This document shows, piece by piece, positions 8,273-16,595 of a stretch of 64,000 nucleotides of DNA. Every line of letters starts with the position of its first letter. The first letter of the stretch is position 1. The stretch spans positions 2,451,001-2,515,000 of the forward strand of contig NZ_CP141595.1 in the NCBI RefSeq assembly GCF_035590735.1, given 5' to 3'. The DNA comes from Rossellomorea aquimaris (lineage in GTDB: Bacteria; Bacillota; Bacilli; Bacillales; Bacillaceae_B). Position numbers and translations under genes: made by a program. The notes under the pieces were generated by a model, which searched no databases, was not told where the DNA came from, and was given only the letters and a program-made list of their open reading frames with translations.

Positions 8273-8851
8273 TTAAGCCTCATCCACCTTTTGAAGGAGA
8301 TGAAAAAGGAAATCATATATGAGCTCGTAGGAAGCAAGCATCGTCAGTCCTTCATGAAAATCAGGTAGATTGTTTAAAGTAATGTTTAAATCCCATAAAC
8401 CATCCTCACCATTAAACAATAAGTCATATGATGATTCGCCTTTAAGAGTATTTTCCAAGTAATGCTGAATTTGACTGCGATATTTTTTTTGAAGCTTCAA
8501 CCCCAGCATCGCATCATACGTTCCAAACACGTCATCCATTTCTATTGAAACAGCCTCCACTCCAATAACATCCAACCATTCCAATTCCAGGAATACAAAC
8601 TCGTTTTTATGTTTTTTTAAGTAGGTGATCTGCTGATCGAGAAATACGAGTGATTCTTGAGCGATTAGTTCTTCCGTTTCCTTCTCGCAACGCTCGATAT
8701 AAGCTCCTTTAAATCGCGAACCGGATTTCTGTGTCACTTTTTTGTCAGCATCCAATAATCCATGCTTTTCTGCATATTCTTTTTCCTGTGGAAATAGAGC
8801 AACGCTACCATTCGATTCTTCAATATACTGCAGCAATCTCTTTCTTAACAT
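8273..8851 (-). CDS. Hypothetical soluble protein
   Basis: 192 residues with GGAGGG six nt upstream of ATG 8851. The sequence is helical and charged, with a KKYRSQIQHYLENTLKG segment and an acidic, aromatic C-terminal half (DGLWDLNITLNNLPDF). I do not recognise a domain and see no membrane segment or metal site. It lies between two convergent/codirectional units with a short gap to exoA upstream; co-transcription with exoA (44 bp) is plausible. Confidence 0.65.
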   Translation of the reverse strand: MLRKRLLQYIEESNGSVALFPQEKEYAEKHGLLDADKKVTQKSGSRFKGAYIERCEKETEELIAQESLVFLDQQITYLKKHKNEFVFLELEWLDVIGVEAVSIEMDDVFGTYDAMLGLKLQKKYRSQIQHYLENTLKGESSYDLLFNGEDGLWDLNITLNNLPDFHEGLTMLASYELIYDFLFHLLQKVDEA

Positions 8852-8894
8852 CCTTTACCCTCCGTAAATGTAATTTCTCTATTTCTTTTATGCA

Positions 8895-9644
8895 CTACTC
8901 TAACTCTAAGTATACAGGACAGTGATCGCTTCCGAGTATTTCAGCGTGGATTTCTGCGGTCTTTATAGCAGGTGTTAAACGGTTTGACACAATAAAGTAG
9001 TCAATTCTCCACCCAATATTCCGTTCACGGACATTACTCATATAGGACCACCAACTAAAGGCATCTTCCTTTGTGGGATGGATATACCGAAAGCTATCGA
9101 CAAACCCTTCCTGCAGGAGCATCGTCATTTTCCCGCGTTCTTCATCTGTAAAGCCTGAATTCCCCCGATTTGATTTATCATTTTTCAAATCTATTTCGGT
9201 ATGTGCGACATTCAGGTCCCCACAAAGAACAACAGGTTTATGTTGTTCCAAATCGGTAAGATACTTCCGTAAAGTATCCTCCCACTCCAGACGTTCACTG
9301 AGCCTTGACAGATCCCTTTTTGAATTAGGTGTATATACATTCACCAAATAAAAAGAATCATACTCACATGTAATGATCCTTCCCTCAGGCTCTATATCTT
9401 CATTAATGCCATAAGAGACAGACAGTGGCTTCTCTTTAGTGAAAACAGACGTTCCTGAATAGCCCTTTCGCTTCGCATAATTCCAATATTGATGGTATCC
9501 ATCTAATTCTAATGAGATTTGCCCATCTTGAAGCTTTGTTTCTTGAAGGCAAAAAATATCTGCGTCCATTTGTTGAAAGTAATCCAAAAATCCTTTTTTT
9601 ACACACGCTCTAATTCCATTTACATTCCACGATACTAGTTTCAT
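8895..9644 (-). CDS. exoA: Exodeoxyribonuclease III / AP endonuclease ExoA
   Basis: 249 residues, the usual length for bacterial ExoA. The endonuclease/exonuclease/phosphatase fold motifs are all present: SWNVNGIRA, LQETKLQD (metal Glu), NVYTPNS, GDLNVAHTEIDL and the C-terminal GSDHCPVYLEL (catalytic Asp-His). It cleaves DNA 5' to abasic sites and removes 3'-blocking groups in base excision repair. The RBS for ATG 9644 is weak and distant (GGAG about 14 nt upstream). Confidence 0.95.
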   Translation of the reverse strand: MKLVSWNVNGIRACVKKGFLDYFQQMDADIFCLQETKLQDGQISLELDGYHQYWNYAKRKGYSGTSVFTKEKPLSVSYGINEDIEPEGRIITCEYDSFYLVNVYTPNSKRDLSRLSERLEWEDTLRKYLTDLEQHKPVVLCGDLNVAHTEIDLKNDKSNRGNSGFTDEERGKMTMLLQEGFVDSFRYIHPTKEDAFSWWSYMSNVRERNIGWRIDYFIVSNRLTPAIKTAEIHAEILGSDHCPVYLELE

Positions 9645-9796
9645 ATTAATCTATATAACTCCTTTACTCATTGCAATACCCTTTATTATCCTACCATAAA
9701 ACCAACAGAAGACATTCATTATACTGATATAATATTTTTGGATATGCGATATTATTCTGATATAATTTCAGCTCACCCTTAAAATTTTGGCACAAT

Positions 9797-9823
9797 AAAA
9801 ACCATGCGTACGCATGGTTTTAT
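9797..9823 (-). terminator. Terminator of the DEAD-box helicase gene
   Basis: AAAACCATGCG and CGCATGGTTTT around TA make a perfect palindrome. Its right edge overlaps the helicase stop codon. Confidence 0.8.
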
Positions 9824-11199
9824 CGTTTATTTTTTCGATTATAAGATCTAGAAGAAGGTTTTTTTCCTGTTCTTCTCCCTGAAATGTCAGGCTTCGTTTC
9901 AGTTGCTGTCCTCTCCGAATGTGTTGAAGGTTTTTGTTTTAATGAGTTAGAGGATTTTTTGCTCGTTATTTGTTTATCTTTGAACTCGTCTTTTTTCCTT
10001 GTCAGGGATTGCCGTTCCTTGCTATTCCTATTTCCTTGTCGTTTAACTCCCTTTTTCTTAGCGGTTGTTTTTGATTTTAAAGAAATGGTATTCCCAAGGT
10101 TTTGCTTTTGGATTCGACTATTTAACTCTGCTTCAATTCCATCAAGAAGGCTTCTTTCTTCAGATGAATAAAGTGTATAAGCTAAGCCTGTTTCACCTGC
10201 TCTCCCGGTTCTTCCAATTCGGTGAATATAGGTCTCGGCATTTTCAGGCATATCATAATTAAATACGTGAGTGACTCCCTCAATATCCAATCCCCTGGAA
10301 GCCACGTCAGTCGCAACTAACATTGGTACGTAGCCGTTTCTAAATTGCTCCATTACAATTTCACGCTTCTCCTGTGGGATATCCCCATGAAGTTCAGCCA
10401 CTTTAAACCCTTTTGTTTTCAGGACTTCATATAATTTCGTGACCCGTCTTTTTGTTCTGCAAAAAACGATGGATTTACTTGGTTGAAATGCCTCTATTAA
10501 TTGAATGACTGTGTCTTGCTTGGCACGATCCACTGTATAAATGGCAAATTGATTAATGGAAGTGGATTTTTCAGCTTCCGCCACCTCGATAAATTGGGGC
10601 GTTTTCATATATTTGCGACCCAATTTTTTAATTTCAGCAGGAATCGTCGCAGAAAATAACATCGTTTGACGATGAGCTGGCGTTTTCCTTAAAATTTCTT
10701 CAACTTTATTTAGAAAACCTATTTGCAGAAGTTGATCTGCTTCATCAATGACCAAAAACATAAGATGAGATAGATCGAGATTCCCTTTTTTCAGATGATC
10801 CAATAGCCGCCCTGGAGTTCCAACCAGAATATTTACATTCTGTTCCAGTTCCTGGATTTCCTCCTCGTGGCTTTTACCACCATAAACGGAGAGAACCCTA
10901 AAACCTTTGTTTTTCGTTATGAGCTTTCTTATTTCACTTGTTATCTGGATAGCCAGTTCGCGAGTCGGGGTAATAATCAAACTCTGAATATGATGTGTGT
11001 TGGAATTACTTTTCTCCAGAATGGGTAAAACGTAAGCAAAGGTTTTTCCCGTCCCGGTTTGAGCCTTGGCCATGACATCTTTTCCCTCCAAAAGGGTCGG
11101 TATCACATTTTCTTGTATGAGTGTCGGTTCACTTATTCCATTAGTAGATAAGGTTTTCTGAAGACTTTTTGATAGTCCCAGTGATGCAAACGAGTTCAA
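9820..11199 (-). CDS. DEAD-box ATP-dependent RNA helicase with basic tail
   Basis: 459 residues from TTG 11199 (AGGA 8-nt upstream). Motifs in order: Q-motif region GISEPTLIQENVIP, Walker A AQTGTGKT (46-53), PTRELA, TPGRLLDH, DEAD within VIDEADQLL, SAT, ARGLDIEGVTH-type motif V and HRIGRTGRAG. After about residue 370 the chain becomes a low-complexity Lys/Arg/Ser-rich tail, typical for RNA tethering in cold-shock helicases. It probably remodels rRNA or mRNA structure. Among Bacillus paralogues I cannot tell CshA, CshB, CshC and DeaD apart with certainty. Confidence 0.92.
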   Translation of the reverse strand: MNSFASLGLSKSLQKTLSTNGISEPTLIQENVIPTLLEGKDVMAKAQTGTGKTFAYVLPILEKSNSNTHHIQSLIITPTRELAIQITSEIRKLITKNKGFRVLSVYGGKSHEEEIQELEQNVNILVGTPGRLLDHLKKGNLDLSHLMFLVIDEADQLLQIGFLNKVEEILRKTPAHRQTMLFSATIPAEIKKLGRKYMKTPQFIEVAEAEKSTSINQFAIYTVDRAKQDTVIQLIEAFQPSKSIVFCRTKRRVTKLYEVLKTKGFKVAELHGDIPQEKREIVMEQFRNGYVPMLVATDVASRGLDIEGVTHVFNYDMPENAETYIHRIGRTGRAGETGLAYTLYSSEERSLLDGIEAELNSRIQKQNLGNTISLKSKTTAKKKGVKRQGNRNSKERQSLTRKKDEFKDKQITSKKSSNSLKQKPSTHSERTATETKPDISGRRTGKKPSSRSYNRKNKR

Positions 11200-11278
11200 T
11201 GATCATTCCTACTTTCTTAATAACAGATTAGACTTGTCTACTAATAGTGAAGGTTTCGTTGTGAAAAAGCAAGAACAA

Positions 11279-11384
11279 AAAGGATCCCAAATTGGAATCC
11301 TTTATGCTAATCGTTATTAACCAACACGGGTATTTATCAACCAAATAAAAACGCGATCACCTAATGATCATCGCGTTTTTATGT
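11279..11384 (-). terminator. Two consecutive hairpins after the tandem P-loop gene
   Basis: On the reverse strand the first hairpin (11345-11382) has an ACGCGAT stem flanked by A and T tracts. It lies just downstream of the stop at 11397. A second one (11279-11304, AAAGGAT/ATCCTTT) follows. The first is a convincing intrinsic terminator; the second is weaker. Confidence 0.7.
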
Positions 11385-11396
11385 TCACTCAATATA

Positions 11397-12491
11397 CTAC
11401 TTCTTTATAACCTCATTTATTTCCTGAAAGATTTCTTCTCTAATCGTATTCACCTTCGAAAAGTCCATGGCTCTTATATAGATGGACTCGAGTTGTTCAC
11501 GAAGGCATTTAGCTTCTTTAAGATATGAGATTGCTTCATTCATTTTATCCTTATAGGCTTTTGTCGTACGTTCTATATCGGCAGCATATTTTTCATCTGT
11601 CCCTTGAGTAATGCATCTTTCATACATATCGATGATTTCATCAGATTCCAGTTCCGGGAAATATTCATGTGGTGTAGTACTATCGAAAATAGCGATTCCT
11701 TTTTCTCTGATGATCAACATATCAAGACTATTCGGGTCAAATCCACAATGATAAACCTCTATATCATAGCCTAATTCCTCGCCGGCAGAAGCAATTTTCT
11801 TTAACATCGTCGACTTTCCAGACCCTGCGCGCCCTTTGATAAAGTAGCGCTTATCGACATCTTCTGTTAAATTCTGAATGTAGTCAACTGCTCCATCAGG
11901 AGTCGCGGCACCTAAGAACCGATGTTTAACTGTAGAGGATTTAGAAAGGCTCTCTTCTTCAAAGAAGAGTGAAATTAACTCATTTGTTAATTCATTCGCT
12001 TTTGTGAAATCCATGTTGGAAATGTATATCTCTTCAATGTCATCATGGGCACTAAGTGATGCAGCAAAGGTATCGTATGCTTTCTGAAAGAATGAGGCAA
12101 TTTTATCATTTAAGACAAGGATTTCCTCTTTGTGCGGCAAAAGTTTCTTTGAGTCCCATGCCGCTCCTAAATTCACATATTCTTCAATAACACCGGGTGC
12201 TTTCGGTTCTATAATATGAGGAGCCGTCCCATCAACAATGCCGACCCCAAATTCAGGGAGGAGAACACCATCGATCGAGTGATTATCGGAAGCGCAATGT
12301 AAATATTCAACTTCTAGCCCCTTTCCCTCAAACCGTTCTCCAACCGACTTCATCAATGAGGATTTACCTGTACCGGGACCACCCTTCAGGATATATATTC
12401 GCTCTAAACCATCTAAAACCGAATCATATAGACTGTAAAAACCTTTAGCCGTATTTCCCCCAGCATAATAATGACGAACCTTTCCTTTCAT
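11397..12491 (-). CDS. Tandem P-loop NTPase, PRK06851-like
   Basis: 364 residues made of two homologous P-loop halves. The first Walker A is GGPGTGKSS (37-45), the second GRAGSGKST (220-228). Each is followed by a V/IEVYHC motif, a DG/DS-T-APH or TTPHEYF stretch (GIVDGTAPH and AIFDSTTPH), and a C-terminal IYISNMDF or IYIRAMDF motif. This is the architecture I remember for the PRK06851 family, of unknown function. The conserved histidine and cysteine after strand 2 are unusual for ATPases and could mark a nucleotide-kinase-like or sensing role. RBS AAAGGG precedes ATG 12491. It has its own terminator and stands alone. Confidence 0.75.
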   Translation of the reverse strand: MKGKVRHYYAGGNTAKGFYSLYDSVLDGLERIYILKGGPGTGKSSLMKSVGERFEGKGLEVEYLHCASDNHSIDGVLLPEFGVGIVDGTAPHIIEPKAPGVIEEYVNLGAAWDSKKLLPHKEEILVLNDKIASFFQKAYDTFAASLSAHDDIEEIYISNMDFTKANELTNELISLFFEEESLSKSSTVKHRFLGAATPDGAVDYIQNLTEDVDKRYFIKGRAGSGKSTMLKKIASAGEELGYDIEVYHCGFDPNSLDMLIIREKGIAIFDSTTPHEYFPELESDEIIDMYERCITQGTDEKYAADIERTTKAYKDKMNEAISYLKEAKCLREQLESIYIRAMDFSKVNTIREEIFQEINEVIKK

Positions 12492-12564
12492 GAAATCACC
12501 CTTTCACATCATATATTTAAACATATGATGTGGGGTCTAAATAGGTGAATACCCCAGTAAAGCG

Positions 12565-12600
12565 TAAAAAAAGCACTTCCACGAATGGAAATGCTTTTTA
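12565..12600 (-). terminator. Terminator of the AIM24-family gene
   Basis: Reverse strand: AAGCATTTCC and GGAAGTGCTT stem around a short loop with flanking A and T tracts, 14 bp beyond the stop. Confidence 0.8.
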
Positions 12601-12614
12601 TGTATAGCCTTGAA

Positions 12615-13415
12615 TCAATCGTCTCCGTTTAGAAAGTCTCCGATTCCACCAAGTAAACTACCCTCACCAGTCGAACGGCCTCCACCCTGTGGAGCACTTG
12701 CATAAATTCTTTCAGCTAAGCGACTGAATGGAAGTGACTGAATCCAGACAGTTCCTGGTCCACGGACAGTGGCAAAAAACAAACCTTCTCCGCCAAGGAA
12801 GGCAGATTTGATTTTCCCTACATACTCGATATTGTAGTCCACATCTTTCGTCATGGCCACTAAGCAGCCGGTATCTACCCGTAACATTTCGCCAGGTTGA
12901 AGTTCTTTTCTATATATCGTCCCTCCAGCATGAAGAAAGGCTAATCCGTCGCCCTCAAGCTTCTGCATAATAAATCCTTCACCGCCGAAGAAGCCTGTTC
13001 CTAATTTCTTTTGAAAATCGATCCCAACAGAAACTCCCTTTGCTGCACATAGAAAGGCATCCTTTTGACATACAACTTTACCGCCTAATTCACTTAGATC
13101 AACCGGGATGATTTTTCCTGGATAAGGAGCAGCGAATGATACATGCTTTTTCCCCCTCCCCTCATTGGTGAATACGGTCATGAACAAGCTTTCACCCGTT
13201 AATACACGCTTCCCTGCACCAACAAGCTTTCCTAAAAACCCACCGGTCCCGCTACCCTTGGAACCATCTCCAAAGATCGTTTCCATCTCTATGCCGTCTT
13301 CCATCATCATCATTCCGCCAGCTTCGGCTACGGCACTTTCTCCTGGATCCAATTCTATTTCAACAAACTGCATATCATCCCCATGCAATTTATACTCGAT
13401 TTCATGTGAATTCAT
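12615..13415 (-). CDS. AIM24 / TIGR00266 family protein
   Basis: 266 residues, AAAGGAGG eight nt before ATG 13415. The family signatures are visible: [57 protein letters not shown] and the Gly-rich [15 protein letters not shown]. This is the beta-rich fold once called DUF124, related to mitochondrial AIM24. It is cytosolic with a Gly-rich C-terminus; its biochemical role is not established. It is monocistronic between two terminators. Confidence 0.88.
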   Translation of the reverse strand: MNSHEIEYKLHGDDMQFVEIELDPGESAVAEAGGMMMMEDGIEMETIFGDGSKGSGTGGFLGKLVGAGKRVLTGESLFMTVFTNEGRGKKHVSFAAPYPGKIIPVDLSELGGKVVCQKDAFLCAAKGVSVGIDFQKKLGTGFFGGEGFIMQKLEGDGLAFLHAGGTIYRKELQPGEMLRVDTGCLVAMTKDVDYNIEYVGKIKSAFLGGEGLFFATVRGPGTVWIQSLPFSRLAERIYASAPQGGGRSTGEGSLLGGIGDFLNGDD

Positions 13416-13514
13416 TCATTATTCCTCCTTTTAAATTCAAGCATAATTACCTATTCTCCAAGACAGATACATTTCCCTTCTCCCATTGATTTTTCACAAT
13501 AATGAGAATTCAAT

Positions 13515-13554
13515 CAAAAAACACCACGGTACGAAAAGATTCGTACGTGGTGTC
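13515..13554 (-). terminator. Terminator of speD
   Basis: Reverse strand: ACACCACGTACGAA pairs with TTCGTACCGTGGTGT (one bulge), followed by TTTTTTG. Confidence 0.85.
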
Positions 13555-13566
13555 TTTCAGTTAAGT

Positions 13567-14379
13567 TTACGGTTTAGATATGTTCTTTCCATAGAAGATT
13601 TCATCCATTTCCATTTTCACTTTATCTGTAATTTCATCCATTTCACTTTCATCCAGTTTATCTTTTGTATAACCGAATAAATAGTTATTTAAATCAAATT
13701 CTTTCAACTTACATTTTGTATGAAATATATTCTGAGGATATACATTTACATCAATCATGTCATACTCATCTTTGATTTCCTCTGGTATGTAATTCTGAAT
13801 TGAATTAATATCATGATCGATAAATAATTTTCGTCCGTTGATATCACGTGTAAACCCTCTCACCCGATAATCCATCGTCATGATGTCTGTGTCGAATGAA
13901 TGAATAAGATAATTCAATGCCTTAAGTGGAGAAATTTCCCCGCAAGTAGAGACATCGATATCTGCCCGGAAAGTAGAAATCCCTTCGTGAGGATGATACT
14001 CAGGATACGTATGAACCGTGATATGGCTCTTATCAAGGTGCATTGTAACTGTGGATGGTAATGGTCCGGGTGATTCATCAAAATGTTCCGTAGGCACTTC
14101 AACTATCGGTCCTTCAGAAACCAGGATTGTCACACTCGCTCCCTGTGGGACATAATCCTGCTTAGAAACGTTCAAGACGTGTGCGCCAATAATATCCGAT
14201 ACATGTGTCAGGATCTTTGTTAACCGATCAGCATTGTATTGTTCATCGATGTATTCAATATACGCTTCACGTTCTTCACGGGTCTTAGTATAGCAAATAT
14301 CGTACATATTAAAACTCAATGACTTCGTTAAGTTATTAAATTCATGTAGTTGAATTCGTTCTTCATGAGATAATTTCAT
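13567..14379 (-). CDS. speD: S-adenosylmethionine decarboxylase proenzyme, Enterobacteria-type (long form)
   Basis: 270 residues, matching the ~264-residue E. coli SpeD and not the ~126-residue form of B. subtilis. The self-cleavage site is [14 protein letters not shown], with Lys117-Ser118, Ser118 becoming the pyruvoyl cofactor. [27 protein letters not shown] and [15 protein letters not shown] are nearly identical to the E. coli enzyme. It decarboxylates AdoMet to supply aminopropyl groups for spermidine. No speE lies beside it. AAGGGG sits 9 nt before ATG 14379. Confidence 0.94.
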   Translation of the reverse strand: MKLSHEERIQLHEFNNLTKSLSFNMYDICYTKTREEREAYIEYIDEQYNADRLTKILTHVSDIIGAHVLNVSKQDYVPQGASVTILVSEGPIVEVPTEHFDESPGPLPSTVTMHLDKSHITVHTYPEYHPHEGISTFRADIDVSTCGEISPLKALNYLIHSFDTDIMTMDYRVRGFTRDINGRKLFIDHDINSIQNYIPEEIKDEYDMIDVNVYPQNIFHTKCKLKEFDLNNYLFGYTKDKLDESEMDEITDKVKMEMDEIFYGKNISKP

Positions 14380-14572
14380 TGTGAATTTCCCCTTATATGT
14401 AAGTTTGTCGTGCCTGTCTATGCTTTTATCTTACCCAGAGCCAACCATACTAAAACAGGTTCTTTTGATTGAAATGGGTTGAGAATGGGTACTAAACATA
14501 GTGAATAAGCATTTCCCTTTTTACTTATTTATAAATTTGGATACAATGGAAGATAGAATGGAGTGTTAGCAA

Positions 14573-15703
14573 TTGAGACGATTGTTTTTTCTTATTATGA
14601 TAGTTGCTTTTGCCTATATATCAAGACCCGCATGGGAAGACAAAGTGGAAGCAACAGAATTTAATTCTGTACTCACAAAAATTGAAGAAATAAAGAACAG
14701 TCCTAAAGTGAAGGACACCTTCAATCAACTTTACAACGAAGTAAACCTTCTGCTCATAAAATTGGACGAATCATTTAGAGAGCTGGAAGATCCGTCTGAT
14801 ACAAAGGAAGAGAATCCTGTAGAAAAACCTGCTTTAACTGTACCAAGTGATCAAACCTTCTCTATCTATAATATTGTAATGGGAGATTCAAAAGATAAAC
14901 TTGAACAGGAGTTGGGAGAGGCAAAGAGACAATCCACTAATGAATACGGAGTTTCCTGGAATGCATATCACGAAAACTACCGTAATTTCTTAATGATTTC
15001 TTATGATGAAAATAACCAGGTTAATGGCCTTTACACCAATCAAGACCTCCTTTCCTCCTCCTCGGGTATTGAAATGGGGATATCCAAAGAGGTGGTTCAG
15101 AATGAACTCGGTGAACCACTCTCAAATATCCGAAAAGGCTTGACTCTATACCAGCTCCAAAACAATGGTGAACAGGAAGTCTATCAAGTGGATGGAAGCT
15201 ACGTAACTGTGTTCTATGACAAGCATGAAAATGACACCGTCACTGCCATACAAATAATTGATGAAAGCCTGGAAGCAAATAAGAAGAATTTCTATTCAGA
15301 AGCGAGCCCCGAGTTGAAAGAAGGCTTTGAATTCCAGCTTTTTGACCTCACAAATGCTACACGTGTTGAAAAAGGATTAAATGCTCTCTCCTGGGACGAT
15401 CAAGTCAGGGACACTGCAAGAAAACATAGTCTAGACATGGCGGAACAGAACTATTTCAGTCATACCAATCTAGAAGGTGAATCTCCATTCGACCGAATGG
15501 AAGAAGATCAGGTAGCCTTTCGTACCGCAGGAGAAAACTTAGCCTATGGACAATTAAGTTCCATCTTCGCCCATGAGGGACTGATGAACTCAAAAGGGCA
15601 CAGGGAAAACATCCTTCAACCCCATTATGAGCATTTAGGTGTCGGAGTCGCATTCAACGGAAAAGCACAGCCGTATTTCACAGAGAACTTCTTCAGTAAT
15701 TAA
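14573..15703 (+). CDS. Secreted CAP/SCP-domain protein with CAP-associated N-terminal domain (YlbC-like)
   Basis: 376 residues from TTG 14573 with GGAG nine nt upstream. An N-terminal hydrophobic stretch (LFFLIMIVAFAYI) acts as signal or anchor. A helical linker with a Glu/Asp/Pro region (about 75-95) leads to two CAP-associated repeats (IYNIVMGDSKDKLEQELGE and GIEMGISKEVVQNELGEP). The CAP domain follows from about 265: NATRVEKGLNALSWDD, HSLDMAEQNYFSHTNLEGESPFDRM and GHRENILQPHYEHLGVGV, keeping both histidines. This layout matches Bacillus YlbC-type proteins. The extracellular function is unknown. Confidence 0.86.
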   Translation: MRRLFFLIMIVAFAYISRPAWEDKVEATEFNSVLTKIEEIKNSPKVKDTFNQLYNEVNLLLIKLDESFRELEDPSDTKEENPVEKPALTVPSDQTFSIYNIVMGDSKDKLEQELGEAKRQSTNEYGVSWNAYHENYRNFLMISYDENNQVNGLYTNQDLLSSSSGIEMGISKEVVQNELGEPLSNIRKGLTLYQLQNNGEQEVYQVDGSYVTVFYDKHENDTVTAIQIIDESLEANKKNFYSEASPELKEGFEFQLFDLTNATRVEKGLNALSWDDQVRDTARKHSLDMAEQNYFSHTNLEGESPFDRMEEDQVAFRTAGENLAYGQLSSIFAHEGLMNSKGHRENILQPHYEHLGVGVAFNGKAQPYFTENFFSN

Positions 15704-15729
15704 CACAAAAATTCATAGCCACTAAAAGA

Positions 15730-15764
15730 AGCAAGTGAGGATCTCTCACTTGCTTCTTTGCTGA
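15730..15764. terminator. Bidirectional terminator between the convergent CAP and DsbA-like genes
   Basis: AAGCAAGTGAG and CTCACTTGCTT form an 11-bp stem around GATCT, followed by T-rich sequence. Confidence 0.8.
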
Positions 15765-15778
15765 GCATTTTTTAGGGG

Positions 15779-16498
15779 TTATGATTTAGATGGAGGAACA
15801 TCGCATCCATTTTCGTCACAAGCCATTCCGTCTGTTCCCAGTGGCTGAAGTGAAGCAGGTTGATTCTCCTCTTCCCATACTTTCTGGATGGAGCTTAATA
15901 CTACGTCACTTGGCTGTGCACCTGAAATAGCGTATTTACGGTTGATCACAAAGAATGGGACACCCTGTACACCAATTTGTCTTGCTTCTTCTTCATCGGT
16001 ACGTACATCCCGTGCGAATTCTTGACCATTCAATACAGCTAGTGACTCTTCTGCATCCAATCCCGCTTGTTCCGCTAATCCTACCAACGTTCCCTTGTCA
16101 CCGATATGCTTTGAAAGAGTAAAGTGAGCGTTTAACAGTATTTCAGTAAGCTCTGTTTCTTTTCCTTTCGTTTTTGCATATTTTGTCAGGCGATGTGCAT
16201 CGAATGTATTCGTTGGAATACTGGTATCAAAGCGGAAGTCCAGACCTACCGTTGCTGCTTGTTTCGTCATGCTGTCAGTCATGTTTTTTGCTTGTTCAAG
16301 AGAAGTTCCATACTTTTTCGAAAGGATTTCCTGAATATTCATGTCTGTATCTACAGGTGCATCGGGATCTAACTCAAAGCTCTTGAAAGCAATCTCAACT
16401 TGATCTCTTTCAGGGAATTGTTGGAGAGCTTCCTCTAAATGACGTTTCCCTATATAACAAAATGGACATACATAATCTGACCAAATTTCAATTTTCAT
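15779..16498 (-). CDS. DsbA-family oxidoreductase, FrnE/YwbO-like
   Basis: 239 residues from ATG 16498, chosen over an upstream in-frame ATG (16525) because GAGGTG sits 6 nt before it and the conserved MKIEIWSDYVCPFC start follows. The redox motif is CPFC near residue 10, then YIGKRHLEEAL. The thioredoxin-fold helical insertion contains FDAHRLTKYAKTKGKE. The cis-Pro loop is GVQGVPFFVINRKYAISGAQ, the FrnE signature. The C-terminal tail ends MACDENGCDVPPSKS, adding two cysteines that could form a second disulfide or metal site. There is no signal peptide, so it acts in the cytosol. It has a terminator in common with the convergent upstream gene. Confidence 0.88.
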   Translation of the reverse strand: MKIEIWSDYVCPFCYIGKRHLEEALQQFPERDQVEIAFKSFELDPDAPVDTDMNIQEILSKKYGTSLEQAKNMTDSMTKQAATVGLDFRFDTSIPTNTFDAHRLTKYAKTKGKETELTEILLNAHFTLSKHIGDKGTLVGLAEQAGLDAEESLAVLNGQEFARDVRTDEEEARQIGVQGVPFFVINRKYAISGAQPSDVVLSSIQKVWEEENQPASLQPLGTDGMACDENGCDVPPSKS

Positions 16499-16595
16499 AC
16501 TATACACCTCTATTTTCATTTTCAATTCGTATCTGATCGTACCATAAATCGCATATTTCCACTTTAAAATTGCTCACGGCTTACGAATATGGAGG

